From Saccharopolyspora rhizosphaerae (GTDB lineage: Bacteria > Actinomycetota > Actinomycetes > Mycobacteriales > Pseudonocardiaceae), in assembly GCF_003931915.1 (NCBI RefSeq), contig NZ_RSAA01000007.1:496001-560000 (forward strand): a DNA stretch of 64,000 nucleotides. Reading direction: 5' to 3'. A model generated the notes under the pieces. That model saw only the letters and a program-made list of their open reading frames with translations, made no database searches and was not told where the DNA came from. The position numbers and the translations under genes were made by a program. This document shows positions 46,629 to 59,662 of the stretch, piece by piece (the stretch's first letter is position 1; each line of letters opens with the position of its first letter).

Positions 46629-47534
46629 GTGCAAGCATTCCTGATCTTCGCGATCGGTGGTTTCGTCGCGCAGCTCGTCGACGGCTCTCTCGGCATGGCC
46701 TACGGCGTCACCTCGACGACCATCCTGCTGACCGCCGGTCTGACCCCGGCGCTGGCCTCGGCGTCGGTGCACCTGGCCGAGATCGGCACGTCGGTCGCCT
46801 CCGGCTTCTCGCACTGGAAGTTCGGCAACGTCGACTGGAAGATCGTGCTCACCCTGGGCGTGCCGGGTGCGGTCGGCGCCTTCCTCGGCGCGACCGCGCT
46901 GAGCAACGTCTCCACCGAGGCCGCCGAGCCGTGGATGGCCACCATCCTGCTCGCGCTGGGCATCTACGTGCTGCTGCGCTTCGCCATCCGCCCGCTGCGC
47001 CGCCGCCAGCTCACCGGCGTGAGCACCAAGCTGCTCGCCCCGCTGGGTCTGGTCGCGGGCTTCGTGGACGCCACCGGTGGTGGCGGCTGGGGGCCGGTCG
47101 CCACGCCGACGCTGCTGAGCACCGGCAAGGTCGAGCCGCGCAAGGTCATCGGGTCGGTCGACACCAGCGAGTTCCTCATCGCGGTAGCGGCGAGTCTGGG
47201 ATTCCTGTTCTCGCTGGTCAACCAGCCACTGTCCTGGGTGACCGTGGGCGCGCTGCTGCTGGGGGGCGTGGTCGCCGCACCGCTGGCCGCTTACCTGGTG
47301 CGGATCGTGCCGATGCGGCTGATCGGCGTCGGCGCCGGCGGTCTGATCGTGCTGACCAACGCGCGCACCCTGATCAAGGCCGTCGACCTCCCGGCGCCGA
47401 CGCCGACCGTCATCTACGGCGCGATCGTCGTCGCCTGGGTCGCCGCCCTGGCTTACACCATCCGGGTGATCGTCAGCGAGCGCCGCGAGATCGAGGACCT
47501 CGAAGAGGACGCCCCGGCGACCGCGCAGGGCTGA
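46629..47534 (+). CDS. TauE/SafE family exporter (sulfite/sulfonate type)
   Basis: The 301-residue membrane protein has about eight transmembrane segments and TauE/SafE hallmarks: GGFVAQLVDGSLGMAYGVTS at its start, ASVHLAEIGTSVASG, the repeat GLVAGFVDATGGGGWGPVA, PRKVIGSVDTSEF, and a short acidic C-terminal tail. The family moves sulfite, organosulfonates or related anions; the direction and substrate are inferred. GTG 46629 has GGAG five bases upstream. The frame is open farther upstream but overlaps the leader peptide. It converges on the sulfoquinovose-synthase gene. Confidence 0.9.
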   Translation: MQAFLIFAIGGFVAQLVDGSLGMAYGVTSTTILLTAGLTPALASASVHLAEIGTSVASGFSHWKFGNVDWKIVLTLGVPGAVGAFLGATALSNVSTEAAEPWMATILLALGIYVLLRFAIRPLRRRQLTGVSTKLLAPLGLVAGFVDATGGGGWGPVATPTLLSTGKVEPRKVIGSVDTSEFLIAVAASLGFLFSLVNQPLSWVTVGALLLGGVVAAPLAAYLVRIVPMRLIGVGAGGLIVLTNARTLIKAVDLPAPTPTVIYGAIVVAWVAALAYTIRVIVSERREIEDLEEDAPATAQG

Positions 47535-47719
47535 CGCGGCTGCGGCGGCCCTGACCGGGACCGGGGTCGCTGGGAGGGCGCGAGGTGCGCCCGGGACAGC
47601 GGGCGGAGGAGGTCCCCGGACGCCTGGTGGTGGTTGTTAACCGGCGTTCACCGCAGGTTCGAGATTTACCCACGTGCCGTATCGCCGAGATCATCCCGAC
47701 GAGCTAGTGTTCGAAGCTG

Positions 47720-47775
47720 CCGCGTGGAAGCCCCCCGACACGCGGTGAGGCGCCCCGGGCCGAACAGCCCGGGGC
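47720..47775. terminator. two hairpins between convergent genes
   Basis: CCGCGTG pairs with CACGCGG (about 47720-47745). Downstream, GCCCCGGGC (47752-47760) pairs with GCCCGGGGC (47767-47775) on loop CGAACA. They sit between the TauE/SafE and SqdB-like genes. The rest of 47535-47845 shows no gene. Confidence 0.7.
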
Positions 47776-47845
47776 CACCTTCTCCACTGCGCGGCTCGGC
47801 CGCGCCTCCACTCCACGGTCCGGCTCAGCGGCCGGACGGAAGCTC

Positions 47846-51862
<4,017 letters not shown>

Positions 51863-51866
<4 letters not shown>

Positions 51867-52810
51867 CGCGCTCCGCTGGTGAAGTCGGTCCAGACGGTGC
51901 GCAGACCGTCGGTCAGCTCCACCCCCGGCTGGTAGCCGAGCTCGCGCTGGGCCTTGGACACGTCCACGATCACCGCGGGCATCTCGCCGTTCTTGGCGGG
52001 CACGTGGGTGACGGGGATGTCGACGTGGGTGGCCGTGCGGACGGCCTCGATGAGCTCCAGCACCGTGATCGAGTCGCCGGAACCGATCACCGCCGTGCCG
52101 GTGTACTGCTTGTCCCAGGCGGCCAGGATCCCCTGCACCACGTCGTCGAGGTGCACGAAGTCCCGGCGCTGCGAGCCGTCGCCGTAGACCTCGACACCCT
52201 CGCCGGCCAGCGCGGCGCGCATCAGGCGCGGCACGAAGCTGTCCTTGTGGCCCATGCCCGGGCCGTAGATGTTGGTGAACCGCAGCGCGCAGGTCGACAT
52301 CCCGTAGGCGCCGGCGTAGCCGGACAGCAGCATCTCGCACGCGGCCTTGGTGGCGCCGTAAGGCGTCAGCGGGCGGACCGGCAGCGCCTCGGAGATCGTG
52401 CCGTGGCCGATGTCGCCGACCACCGCGTTGGTGGAGGCGAGGATGAACTGCCCGACCTCGCGTTCGCGGGCCAGCTCCAGCAGCTGCTGGGTGACCTCGA
52501 CGTTGTTGGCGTAGGTCGCGGCGGGCTGCTCGACGGACTTGAGCACCGAGGTGATCGCGGCCAGGTGCACGATGCCTGCGCTCCCGGGCGCGATGGCCCG
52601 GTCGCGCACGTCGGCGTCGCGCAGGTCACCCTCCACGAAGGTCACCAGCGGGTCCCGCAGGGACTCCGGCGGAGCCTGCAGGTCGACGATGGTGACGGGC
52701 GTGCCGCGCTCGACGAACGCGCGGACCACGGCACGGCCGACGAAGCCGGAGCCTCCGGTCACCACGACCCGGTCGGAGTGGGCGATGTCTGCGGGGGTAG
52801 GGCTTGGCAC
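51863..52810 (-). CDS. NAD-dependent sugar epimerase/dehydratase (extended SDR)
   Basis: The 315-residue enzyme has VVVTGGSGFVGRAVVRAFVE (GxxGxxG) near residue 15, HLAAITSVLKSVEQP, ASTNAVVGD and active-site YGATKAACEML (YxxxK) near residue 150, then TNIYGPGMGHKDSFVPRLM and DFVHLDDVVQGI. It acts on a nucleotide sugar, probably UDP- or GDP-linked. ATG 52810 is accepted. The TGA overlaps the GTG of the glycosyltransferase fusion, so the two are coupled. Confidence 0.92.
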
Positions 52811-52909
52811 GCGCCCGACTCTAACCGGAGCACTCCCCCGCGATCCCCGAGGCCTTCCCTTCCGCCGACGGCCCCGGGGCGAGCGGGTTCGAGCCGGAAC
52901 TTCGCCTGA

Positions 52910-53344
52910 TCAACCGGAAACGTGCGACGCTAGTCCCTTCAGACCAGTCGCGTACACACCTCGGGCGAACGTGCCGTCCATCTCGGCTTCGACGTCGGCG
53001 TCGGCGTCGAAGTCGGCGAACCACTCGACGAAGGTGTGCCCGGACTCGGTGACCGGCACGACGTGGATCGTGGAGCGGTAGCTGCGAACCGGGAACGGGC
53101 TGGTCACGAACTCGTACGTGTAGCTGCGCGCGACGTCGTCGAGGGCCACCAGCCGTTCGCGCACCTCACCGCCGTCGCCCAGCGCCAGGCGCCGGACGCA
53201 GCCGACGGCAGCGGCGTCCAGACCGCCCTCGATCTCGCTGGAGCCGATGGCCGGGTGCCACGCCGGGAGCCCGTTGAAGTCGCGCACCACCTCCCACACC
53301 TTCTCAACAGGCGCTTCGATGACCGCACTCGCACAACTACGCAT
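52910..53344 (-). CDS. SRPBCC-family protein
   Basis: The 144-residue protein has the helix-grip START-like pattern: CASAVIEAPVEKVWEVVRDF near the start, NGLPAWHPAIGSSEIEGG, RERLVALDDVARSYTYEF, and GHTFVEWFADFDADAD. Such proteins bind hydrophobic ligands or act as cyclases. No function is apparent here. A related fold is used by the Rv0910-type toxin, and an Rv0909-like antitoxin lies 2.4 kb away; this link is speculative. Confidence 0.9.
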   Translation of the reverse strand: MRSCASAVIEAPVEKVWEVVRDFNGLPAWHPAIGSSEIEGGLDAAAVGCVRRLALGDGGEVRERLVALDDVARSYTYEFVTSPFPVRSYRSTIHVVPVTESGHTFVEWFADFDADADVEAEMDGTFARGVYATGLKGLASHVSG

Positions 53345-53384
53345 GAATCCTCCTCTGAACAGGTTTCTTCGTGGTGTGGAACCA

Positions 53385-53584
53385 ACTCGCGCCGCCGCAG
53401 TTCGAGGCGGCGAGCGGCGGAGCCGCGTCTTCAGGTGTGGGACTCAACGGGCACCGCCGCAGGTTCTGCGCGGCGTCGTGGCGAGTACGCCGCGACGCCG
53501 CGCCGACATGCTCGAGGAGCGGCGCACGGAGGCCACGGAGCCGCTCAGCTCCTGCCACCCGCACCGCTGAGCACAGCGGTCGTC
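53385..53584. repeat. stop-abutting intergenic element, copy E
   Basis: A full-length copy: GCCGCCGCAGTTCGAGGCGG, CAGGTGTGGGACTCAACGGG, CCGCAGGTTCTGCGCGGCG, ATGCTCGAGGAGCGGCGCA and GCTGAGCACAGCGG. It runs up to the stop codon of the PEP-hydrolase-like gene and includes an ACCGCTG/CAGCGGT hairpin. Confidence 0.85.
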
Positions 53585-54418
53585 TCACGAGGTTGAGATC
53601 TTGGTGAAGGCTTTGGTTTGTTCTGTCAGTGCCTTCTCGGTGGGCAACCGCTCCATGCTGCTCGCGCCGTAGAAGCCGTGGCAGCGCTGCGTCCTCGAGA
53701 GCACGTAGGCGGCGTCCTCGGGCATCGCGATCGGGCCGCCGTGGCACAGCACCAGGACGTCCTCGCGGACCTCGGCGGCGGCCTGCGACCACTCGTCGAT
53801 GAGCCGGACGCAGTCGTCGAGGTTCTTGGCGGTCTCCGCGCCGATCGCGCCGCCGGTGGTCAACCCCATGTGGCAGACGATGATGTCGGCGCCGGCCTCG
53901 GTCATCACCCGGGCGTCGTCGGCGGAGAACACGTACGGGGTGGTGAGCAGGTCGGCCTCCCGAGCGGCCGCGACCAGCTCGACCTCCTGGCCGTAGCCCA
54001 TGCCGGTCTCCTCCAGGTTCGCCCGGAAGGTGCCGTCGATGAGTCCCACGGTCGGGAAGTTCTGGATGCCCGCGAATCCAAGGTCCCGCAGCTCCCGCAG
54101 GAAGTGCTCACGCAACATGAACGGATCGGTGCCGTTGACCCCGGCCAGCACGGGCGTGCGCTCCACGACCGGCAGCACTTCGCGGGCCATCTCCACCACG
54201 ATGTCGTTGGCGTTGCCGTAGGCCAGCAGGCCCGCCAGCGACCCGCGCCCGGCCATCCGGTAGCGGCCCGAGTTGTAGATGACGATCAGGTCGATGCCGC
54301 CGGCCTCTTCACACTTCGCCGACAGGCCGGTTCCCGCACCGCCGCCCACGATGGGCTCACCCCGCTCGGCCTTGGCGTGGAACTCGCGCAGCAGCTCCGC
54401 GCGGTCGAATCCGTTCAT
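53585..54418 (-). CDS. PEP-hydrolase-like TIM-barrel protein
   Basis: The 277-residue protein has the family pattern [20 protein letters not shown] near residue 20-40, [73 protein letters not shown] and [11 protein letters not shown]. This barrel is frequently paired with or fused to UPF0261 proteins, as here (30 bases from the gene upstream). Reaction unknown; phosphoenolpyruvate hydrolase is the family name only. The gene ends against a stop-abutting repeat. Confidence 0.88.
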   Translation of the reverse strand: MNGFDRAELLREFHAKAERGEPIVGGGAGTGLSAKCEEAGGIDLIVIYNSGRYRMAGRGSLAGLLAYGNANDIVVEMAREVLPVVERTPVLAGVNGTDPFMLREHFLRELRDLGFAGIQNFPTVGLIDGTFRANLEETGMGYGQEVELVAAAREADLLTTPYVFSADDARVMTEAGADIIVCHMGLTTGGAIGAETAKNLDDCVRLIDEWSQAAAEVREDVLVLCHGGPIAMPEDAAYVLSRTQRCHGFYGASSMERLPTEKALTEQTKAFTKISTS

Positions 54419-54448
54419 CGCCCCTCCAGGTTCCGTGCCGAAATCCCT

Positions 54449-55639
54449 CTAGTCGCCCACGACTTCGCGGAACGCAGCCAGCAGCGCCGTGACGAACTCC
54501 TCGTCGTTGACGTTGTTGTCGACCCGCAGCACGCGGCGGTCCTCGGTCTGCTCGACCTCGCGCTCGATGGTGTCGAAGAGCACGGCGTCGGCTTCGGGAT
54601 CGTGGAACGGCTGGTCCGGTGCGTCCAGCATGGACACTCCGCCGATCGGCAGCAGGAAGCGGACCGGGCCCTGGCAGGCGTTGAGCTTGCGCGCGATGAA
54701 CGAGCCGATCTCCCGGCACTCCTCCGGGCTGGTGCGCATCAGCGTGACCTGCGGGTTGTGCACGTAGAGGGTGCGGTCGCGGTAGCGCTCGGGAACCGTG
54801 TCCCGCGCACCGAAGTTCACCATGTCGAGCGCTCCGCAGGAGCCGACGTAGGGCACCCGGGTGCGCGCGATGGCGTCGAGCCGCTGCTCTCCGGCGCTCA
54901 TCACGCCACCGGCGACGAGGTCGCAGACCTCGGTGGTGGTGATGTCCAGGACCGCGCGCACCAGGCCGTCGTCGACGAGCTTCTCCAGGGCGCGCCCGCC
55001 GGTCCCGGTCGCGTGGAACACCAGCGGGTCGAAGTCGGCGGCCAGCTTCTCGGCGGCGGCGGTCACGCAGGGCGTGGTGACGCCGAACATCGACAGCGCG
55101 ACGGCCGGCCTGTCCTCAACCTGCGGCAGCGGGTGGCTGATCGCGCCGAGCAGGGCGTGCGCGGCGTTGGCGAGGATGCGGCGGGAGATCCTGTTCAGCC
55201 CGGCGACGTCGGTGACCGAGGGGAACATCGCGATGTCGGTGGCGCCGACGTACCCGGACACGTCGCCGGAGGCCACAGTGGACACCATCACCTTCGGCAC
55301 GCCCACGGGCAGTTCTCGCATCGCCGGGGTGACCAGCGCGGTCCCGCCCGATCCGCCGAGGCCGATGACGCCGTCGACGTCGCGGGTGCGCAGGAACCGG
55401 GCGAAGGCGGTGGCCATCGCGGTCACGGCCGAGCCGCGGTCGCCGGTGAACACGGCGGCGGCGCCGTCGGGGTGGTGCGCGGCGACCTCGGACGCGGAGA
55501 CGTCGGCGCCGGAAGGGCCTTCCCCGGTGGTCGACAGGTCCACGGTGACGACGGGGTGCTCACGTCCGATGAGGCCGGCGACGTAGCCCAGTTCCGCGCC
55601 CTTGGTGTCGAACGTCCCGGCGACGTACGCGCTGCCCAT
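54449..55639 (-). CDS. UPF0261/Tm-1-like protein
   Basis: The 396-residue protein has [18 protein letters not shown] near the start, [20 protein letters not shown] near residue 85, [47 protein letters not shown] and [23 protein letters not shown] 55639 with GGAGG five bases upstream is preferred over 55663. UPF0261 proteins resemble the N-terminal ATP-binding half of plant Tm-1; the barrel gene downstream matches the other half. Cellular function is unknown. Confidence 0.92.
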   Translation of the reverse strand: MGSAYVAGTFDTKGAELGYVAGLIGREHPVVTVDLSTTGEGPSGADVSASEVAAHHPDGAAAVFTGDRGSAVTAMATAFARFLRTRDVDGVIGLGGSGGTALVTPAMRELPVGVPKVMVSTVASGDVSGYVGATDIAMFPSVTDVAGLNRISRRILANAAHALLGAISHPLPQVEDRPAVALSMFGVTTPCVTAAAEKLAADFDPLVFHATGTGGRALEKLVDDGLVRAVLDITTTEVCDLVAGGVMSAGEQRLDAIARTRVPYVGSCGALDMVNFGARDTVPERYRDRTLYVHNPQVTLMRTSPEECREIGSFIARKLNACQGPVRFLLPIGGVSMLDAPDQPFHDPEADAVLFDTIEREVEQTEDRRVLRVDNNVNDEEFVTALLAAFREVVGD

Positions 55640-55716
55640 CGCGACCTCCGTGCTGCTCGCCATCGAGAACGCCTCGGGACGGGACTCTACTGTTGATCGC
55701 CCCGCGGGCAACAGAA

Positions 55717-55745
55717 AACGCCCCCGACCGGAAGCCGGGGGCGTT
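55717..55745 (-). terminator. intrinsic terminator of the antitoxin-like gene
   Basis: AACGCCCCCG (55717-55726) pairs with CGGGGGCGTT (55736-55745) around nine bases, with TTTTC after it on the minus strand. It lies 16 bases after the antitoxin-like gene stop. Confidence 0.9.
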
Positions 55746-55760
55746 CTGCGAGTCAGCCGT

Positions 55761-55931
55761 TCAGCGGTGCCCGCCTTGCGAACCGGATCCGCCCTTGCCT
55801 GTGAACTTGTTCTTGACCTGGTCGATCTTCTGCTTGTTCTTCGGGTCCGAGGCGTACTTCTTGGCCTGGTCGATCACCTTCTTGCCCTGCGGGCTCTTCG
55901 CGAAGTCGGTGACCTTCTTGAACAGCGACAT
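55761..55931 (-). CDS. Rv0909-like antitoxin family small protein
   Basis: The 56-residue Lys-rich protein ([20 protein letters not shown], then [20 protein letters not shown]) resembles the short antitoxin family typified by Rv0909, predicted to be helical and highly charged. GGGAG lies five bases before ATG 55931. No adjacent SRPBCC toxin gene is present; the nearest one is at 52910. It may have another role. Confidence 0.7.
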   Translation of the reverse strand: MSLFKKVTDFAKSPQGKKVIDQAKKYASDPKNKQKIDQVKNKFTGKGGSGSQGGHR

Positions 55932-56123
55932 CATCACTCCCGATGCTTCGAGGCCGTTGCACACCAGGGTACCGACAAATCACCCACCGCAAACGAACAT
56001 CACCACCTCGTGGGGTGGCGCCGCACCTCGACCAACCGCACGGACCAGCACGAAGCCGCTCCCGTCCCCCAGCCGGAGCACGCCTGACCCCCACCTGGCC
56101 CCCACGGCCCGAGCGTGGCGGAA

Positions 56124-56151
56124 CCCCACCGGAACCTCCGCTCCGGTGGGG
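56124..56151 (-). terminator. terminator of the acyl-CoA dehydrogenase gene
   Basis: A perfect ten-base stem (CCCCACCGGA 56124-56133 with TCCGGTGGGG 56142-56151) lies 11 bases after the minus-strand stop at 56163. Confidence 0.75.
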
Positions 56152-56162
56152 GTGACGCGGTG

Positions 56163-57341
56163 TCAGCCGAGGGCGCCGCCGAGCGAGGCGTGCCCCTTGA
56201 GCACGTTGCGGGCGATCGTGCGGCGCTGGATCTCGTCGGTGCCCTCGAAGATGCGCAGCAGCCGCAGGTCGCGGTACCAGCGCTCGACCGGGAGCTCCTT
56301 GGTGTAGCCCATGCCGCCGTGGATCTGCAGGACCCGGTCGACGATCTGGTTGGCGTGCGTGGCGCCGAACAGCTTGGCGATGGACTGCGCGTGCCGGGAG
56401 TCCATGCCCTGGTCGACCTGCCACGCGGCCTGCAGGACCAGCCAGCGCAGCGCCTCGATCTCCACCGCGGAGTCGGCGATCATCCACTGGATGGCCTGCC
56501 GGTCGGCGATCGGGGCGCCGAAGGTCTCGCGGTTCTTCGCGTACTCCGCGCCCATCTCCACCAGCCGCTCGCAGGAGCCGAGCGCGCGGGCGGGCAGCAG
56601 GTAGCGGCCGCGGCCGATCCACTGCATCGCCAGCCCGAACCCGTTGCCGACCTCCCCGAGCACGTTCTCGGCCGGCACCCGGACGTTGTCGAACACCAGC
56701 GCGGCGGGCTGGCGCTCGTCGGGGCCCATGATGTCGATCGGCTCGGACTTCCAGCCCATGTCGCGGTCGACGAGGAAGCAGGTCACCCCGCCGTTGGCGC
56801 CCTTCTCGCGGTCGGTGACCGCGAAGACCATCACGAAGTCGGCGTCGATGCCACCGGTGATGAAGGTCTTCTCACCGTTGATGACCCAGTCGTCGCCGTC
56901 GCGCACGGCGGTGGTGCGCAGGTTCTTGGCGTCCGACCCCGCGCCGGGCTCGGTGATGGCGAAGCAGGACTTGCGGGTGCCTTCGATGGTCGGCAGCAGG
57001 TAGCGCTGCTTCTGCTCCTCGTTGGCGTAGTAGAGGATGTTGTCGGCGTAGCCGCCGAAGCGGAACGGCACGTAGGTGCGGCCCAGCTCGGCTTCGATCA
57101 GCGCCGCCATGACCGCCGAGAGGTTCATGCCGCCGTACTCCTCCGGCGTCTGCACACCCCAGAAACCGGCCTCCTTGGCCTTGTTCTGCAGTTCGACGAG
57201 CTCGTCCTTGGTGAGACCGCGCTGACCGGCCCGCTCCCTGCGCAGCACCTCCGGCTCCAGCGGCATCAGCTCCCGCTGGACGAAGTTGCGCACCCAGTCG
57301 CGGATGTCGCGCTCGGTGTCGGAGAGCGAGAAGTCGACCAT
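56163..57341 (-). CDS. acyl-CoA dehydrogenase
   Basis: The 392-residue FAD enzyme has the signatures CFAITEPGAGSDAKNLRTTA near residue 130, GDDWVINGEKTFITGG near residue 150, ALVFDNVRVPAENVLGEVGN, and IHGGMGYTKELPVERWYRDL, LLRIFEGTDEIQRRTIARNV with the probable catalytic base near the end. It introduces the 2,3-double bond in acyl-CoAs; chain length is unknown. It is divergent from a TetR regulator with an operator-like palindrome between them. Confidence 0.94.
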   Translation of the reverse strand: MVDFSLSDTERDIRDWVRNFVQRELMPLEPEVLRRERAGQRGLTKDELVELQNKAKEAGFWGVQTPEEYGGMNLSAVMAALIEAELGRTYVPFRFGGYADNILYYANEEQKQRYLLPTIEGTRKSCFAITEPGAGSDAKNLRTTAVRDGDDWVINGEKTFITGGIDADFVMVFAVTDREKGANGGVTCFLVDRDMGWKSEPIDIMGPDERQPAALVFDNVRVPAENVLGEVGNGFGLAMQWIGRGRYLLPARALGSCERLVEMGAEYAKNRETFGAPIADRQAIQWMIADSAVEIEALRWLVLQAAWQVDQGMDSRHAQSIAKLFGATHANQIVDRVLQIHGGMGYTKELPVERWYRDLRLLRIFEGTDEIQRRTIARNVLKGHASLGGALG

Positions 57342-57368
57342 CGCGTTCGTCCTTTCGTGCAGGCCGGT

Positions 57369-57385
57369 AACTAACGCCGTTAGTT
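57369..57385. promoter_or_regulatory. TetR-type operator palindrome
   Basis: AACTAACGCCGTTAGTT is a perfect seven-base inverted repeat (AACTAAC/GTTAGTT) with a three-base centre, in the divergent promoter region between the acyl-CoA dehydrogenase and TetR genes. Confidence 0.8.
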
Positions 57386-57445
57386 TTATGGCAGCCTAGA
57401 ACCGTCCAGGCGCGCGCCGCAAGGGTCCCGGTGAGGAGGCAGACG

Positions 57446-58096
57446 TTGCCCAGACCCAGCACACCCCGACTCTCCCCGGAGCGCATCCGCAAGTTCGGGC
57501 TGGAGATCATCGACACCGAGGGCCTCGAAGCGCTCTCCATGCGCAAGCTCGCCGAACGCCTCGACGTGCGCGCGGCCTCGCTCTACAACCACGTCGCCAC
57601 CAAGGAAGACCTGCTGCACGAGATCTCCGACGAGGTGATGCGCGCGGTCGACGTCTCGGGCTTCGAGCAGGACTGGGTCACCGGCCTGCGCACGTGGGCG
57701 CGCTCCTACCGCGCTGCCCTGGCCGAACACCCGAACCTGGTCCCGTTCATCGCCTACGGCCCGGCACGCCGCGACGCCGCGCTGCGCGCCGCCGACGCCG
57801 TGCACGGCGGCCTCACCCGGGCCGGCTGGCCGCAGCGCTACGCCACGATGATCGGTGCTTCGACGAAGTACTTGGTGATCGGTGCGGCGATGGGCTCCTT
57901 CAGCCACGGCTTCCCCGCCGACGCCACCGTCTACACCGACCGCTACCCGCACCTGAGCCGAGCGCACCTGCTGCACGAGAAGGCCGCGGAGATCGACACC
58001 GCCAGCTTCGAGCTGGCGTTGACCGCCCTCATCGACGGCCTGCGGGTGCAGTTCGACGAACTCACCGAGCAGCGAGCTCCCGAGGAGGCGAGGTGA
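57446..58096 (+). CDS. TetR-family regulator
   Basis: The 216-residue protein has an N-terminal helix-turn-helix (KFGLEIIDTEGLEALSMRKL, AERLDVRAASLYNHVATKED) and a TetR_C-type ligand-binding domain. TTG 57446 with GAGGAGG six bases upstream is preferred over GTG 57431, which would include the ribosome site. It probably represses the divergent acyl-CoA dehydrogenase gene and itself through the palindrome at 57369, perhaps responding to acyl-CoA. Confidence 0.92.
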   Translation: MPRPSTPRLSPERIRKFGLEIIDTEGLEALSMRKLAERLDVRAASLYNHVATKEDLLHEISDEVMRAVDVSGFEQDWVTGLRTWARSYRAALAEHPNLVPFIAYGPARRDAALRAADAVHGGLTRAGWPQRYATMIGASTKYLVIGAAMGSFSHGFPADATVYTDRYPHLSRAHLLHEKAAEIDTASFELALTALIDGLRVQFDELTEQRAPEEAR

Positions 58097-58097
58097 G

Positions 58098-58143
58098 CCC
58101 GGCGCAAGGGTCGAGATCACCCCGGCGCAAGGGTCGAGATCAC
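58098..58143. repeat. 23-base perfect tandem duplication
   Basis: Two identical copies (58098-58120 and 58121-58143) containing GCGCAAGGGTCGAGATCAC start one base after the tetR stop and end about 60 bases before the glycine riboswitch. Confidence 0.9.
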
Positions 58144-58204
58144 TCGGTCTTCCTGTTGACTGGGGTGGGGGCGGTTCGTAGCGTCTGTGAGCGTCACAAC
58201 CGAA

Positions 58205-58425
58205 CATCGCGCCGATGACGTCTCGCGGGAGAGACCTCGCCACCACCGGGCGAGGCGCCGAAGGAGCAATACTCCCCAGTAAACTCTCAGGCACCATTAC
58301 CGCAGGACACCAGGCGAAACACGGAGAAAAGCAGGAGCACCTCGCTTCTCGCCCACGGTGCAAACCGCCCGCCGGGTGGTGAAACTCTCAGGCCAATGAC
58401 TCCGGGGAGACCCGCCCGACCAGCG
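58205..58425 (+). ncRNA. tandem glycine riboswitch
   Basis: Aptamer 1 has GCGGGAGAGACC, GGCGCCGAAGGAGCAA and AAACTCTCAGGCACCATTAC (about 58220-58305). Aptamer 2 has AGCAGGAGCACC and GAAACTCTCAGGCCAATGAC (about 58320-58405). These are conserved glycine-binding core motifs. It lies 105 bases before gcvT and probably switches the operon on when glycine is abundant. Confidence 0.95.
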
Positions 58426-58529
58426 CAGACCGCGCCGGTCGGGGGTCGAGGCGCCCCGGATATGGTTGGGCGCGTGAGCTGACCGGCCCTCGACTGCCGA
58501 CCGGCACGCCCACCAGGAGGAGTTTCACC

Positions 58530-59633
58530 ATGTCGTCGCCACGACAGACCCCGCTCCACGAGGTGCACGCATCACTCGGCGCCACGTTCACCGAGTTCGC
58601 CGGCTGGCAGATGCCGCTGCGCTACAGCGGCGACACCGCCGAGCACAACGCCGTGCGCACCAGCGCGGGCCTGTTCGACCTCACGCACATGGGCGAGATC
58701 CTCATCAGCGGCCCGCAGGCCGCCGCCGCCCTCGACCACGCGCTGGTCGCCAACGCCTCCGCCATCACGCCGGGCCGGGCGCGCTACACCATGCTCTGCA
58801 ACGAGGCCGGGGGCGTGCTCGACGACCTGATCGTCTACCGGCTCGCCGAGCAGGAGTTCCTGGTCGTGGCCAACGCCGCCAACGTCCGGGTGGTCTCCGA
58901 CGAGCTCGCCGAGCGGGTCTCGCGCTTCGACGCCCGGCACGCGAACGTCTCCGACGACTACGCGCTGATCGCGGTGCAGGGGCCGAAGGCGGTGGCGATC
59001 CTGGCGCCGCTGACCGACACCGACCTGAGCACGGTGAAGTACTACGCGGGCTACCGCACGACCGTCGCGGGCAAGGACGTGCTGCTGGCGCGCACCGGCT
59101 ACACCGGTGAGGACGGCTTCGAGCTGTTCACCGCCCCCGGCGACGCCGTGGCGGTGTGGCAGGCGCTGGCCGAGTCCGGCGCCGAGCACGACCTCAAGCC
59201 CGCGGGTCTGTCCTGCCGCGACACGCTCCGCCTGGAGGCGGGCATGCCGCTGTACGGCAACGAGCTCTCGGCCGAGCTCACCCCGTACCACGCGAACCTC
59301 GGCCGGGTCGTCAAGCTCGACAAGGAGGTCGACTTCGTCGGCAAGTCCGCGCTGGCCGCGGTGGCGGAGAAACCCACCGAGCGCACACTGGTCGGACTGA
59401 CCACCGACCAGCGGCGGGCGCCGCGCCACGGCTACCGGGTCCTCGACGCCGAGGGCGCCGAGATCGGTGAGGTCACCAGTGGTGCACCGTCGCCGACCCT
59501 CGGACACCCGATCGGTTTGGCCTACGTCGACCGGGAGCACAGCGAGCCCGGTACGGCCCTCCAGGTCGACATCCGCGGCCGCAACGTGGCGGTCCAGGTC
59601 GTCGAGCTGCCGTTCTACCGCCGCAACGCCTGA
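58530..59633 (+). CDS. gcvT: aminomethyltransferase (glycine cleavage T protein)
   Basis: The 367-residue enzyme releases ammonia and moves the methylene group from the aminomethyl-lipoyl H protein to THF. It has [20 protein letters not shown] near residue 20, [72 protein letters not shown] and a C-terminal barrel. GGAGGAG precedes ATG by about 8 bases. It is preceded by the glycine riboswitch and followed by glyA; gcvP and gcvH are not nearby. Confidence 0.97.
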   Translation: MSSPRQTPLHEVHASLGATFTEFAGWQMPLRYSGDTAEHNAVRTSAGLFDLTHMGEILISGPQAAAALDHALVANASAITPGRARYTMLCNEAGGVLDDLIVYRLAEQEFLVVANAANVRVVSDELAERVSRFDARHANVSDDYALIAVQGPKAVAILAPLTDTDLSTVKYYAGYRTTVAGKDVLLARTGYTGEDGFELFTAPGDAVAVWQALAESGAEHDLKPAGLSCRDTLRLEAGMPLYGNELSAELTPYHANLGRVVKLDKEVDFVGKSALAAVAEKPTERTLVGLTTDQRRAPRHGYRVLDAEGAEIGEVTSGAPSPTLGHPIGLAYVDREHSEPGTALQVDIRGRNVAVQVVELPFYRRNA

Positions 59634-59662
59634 CTCCAGAAAGAAACAGGAGGCACACACTG

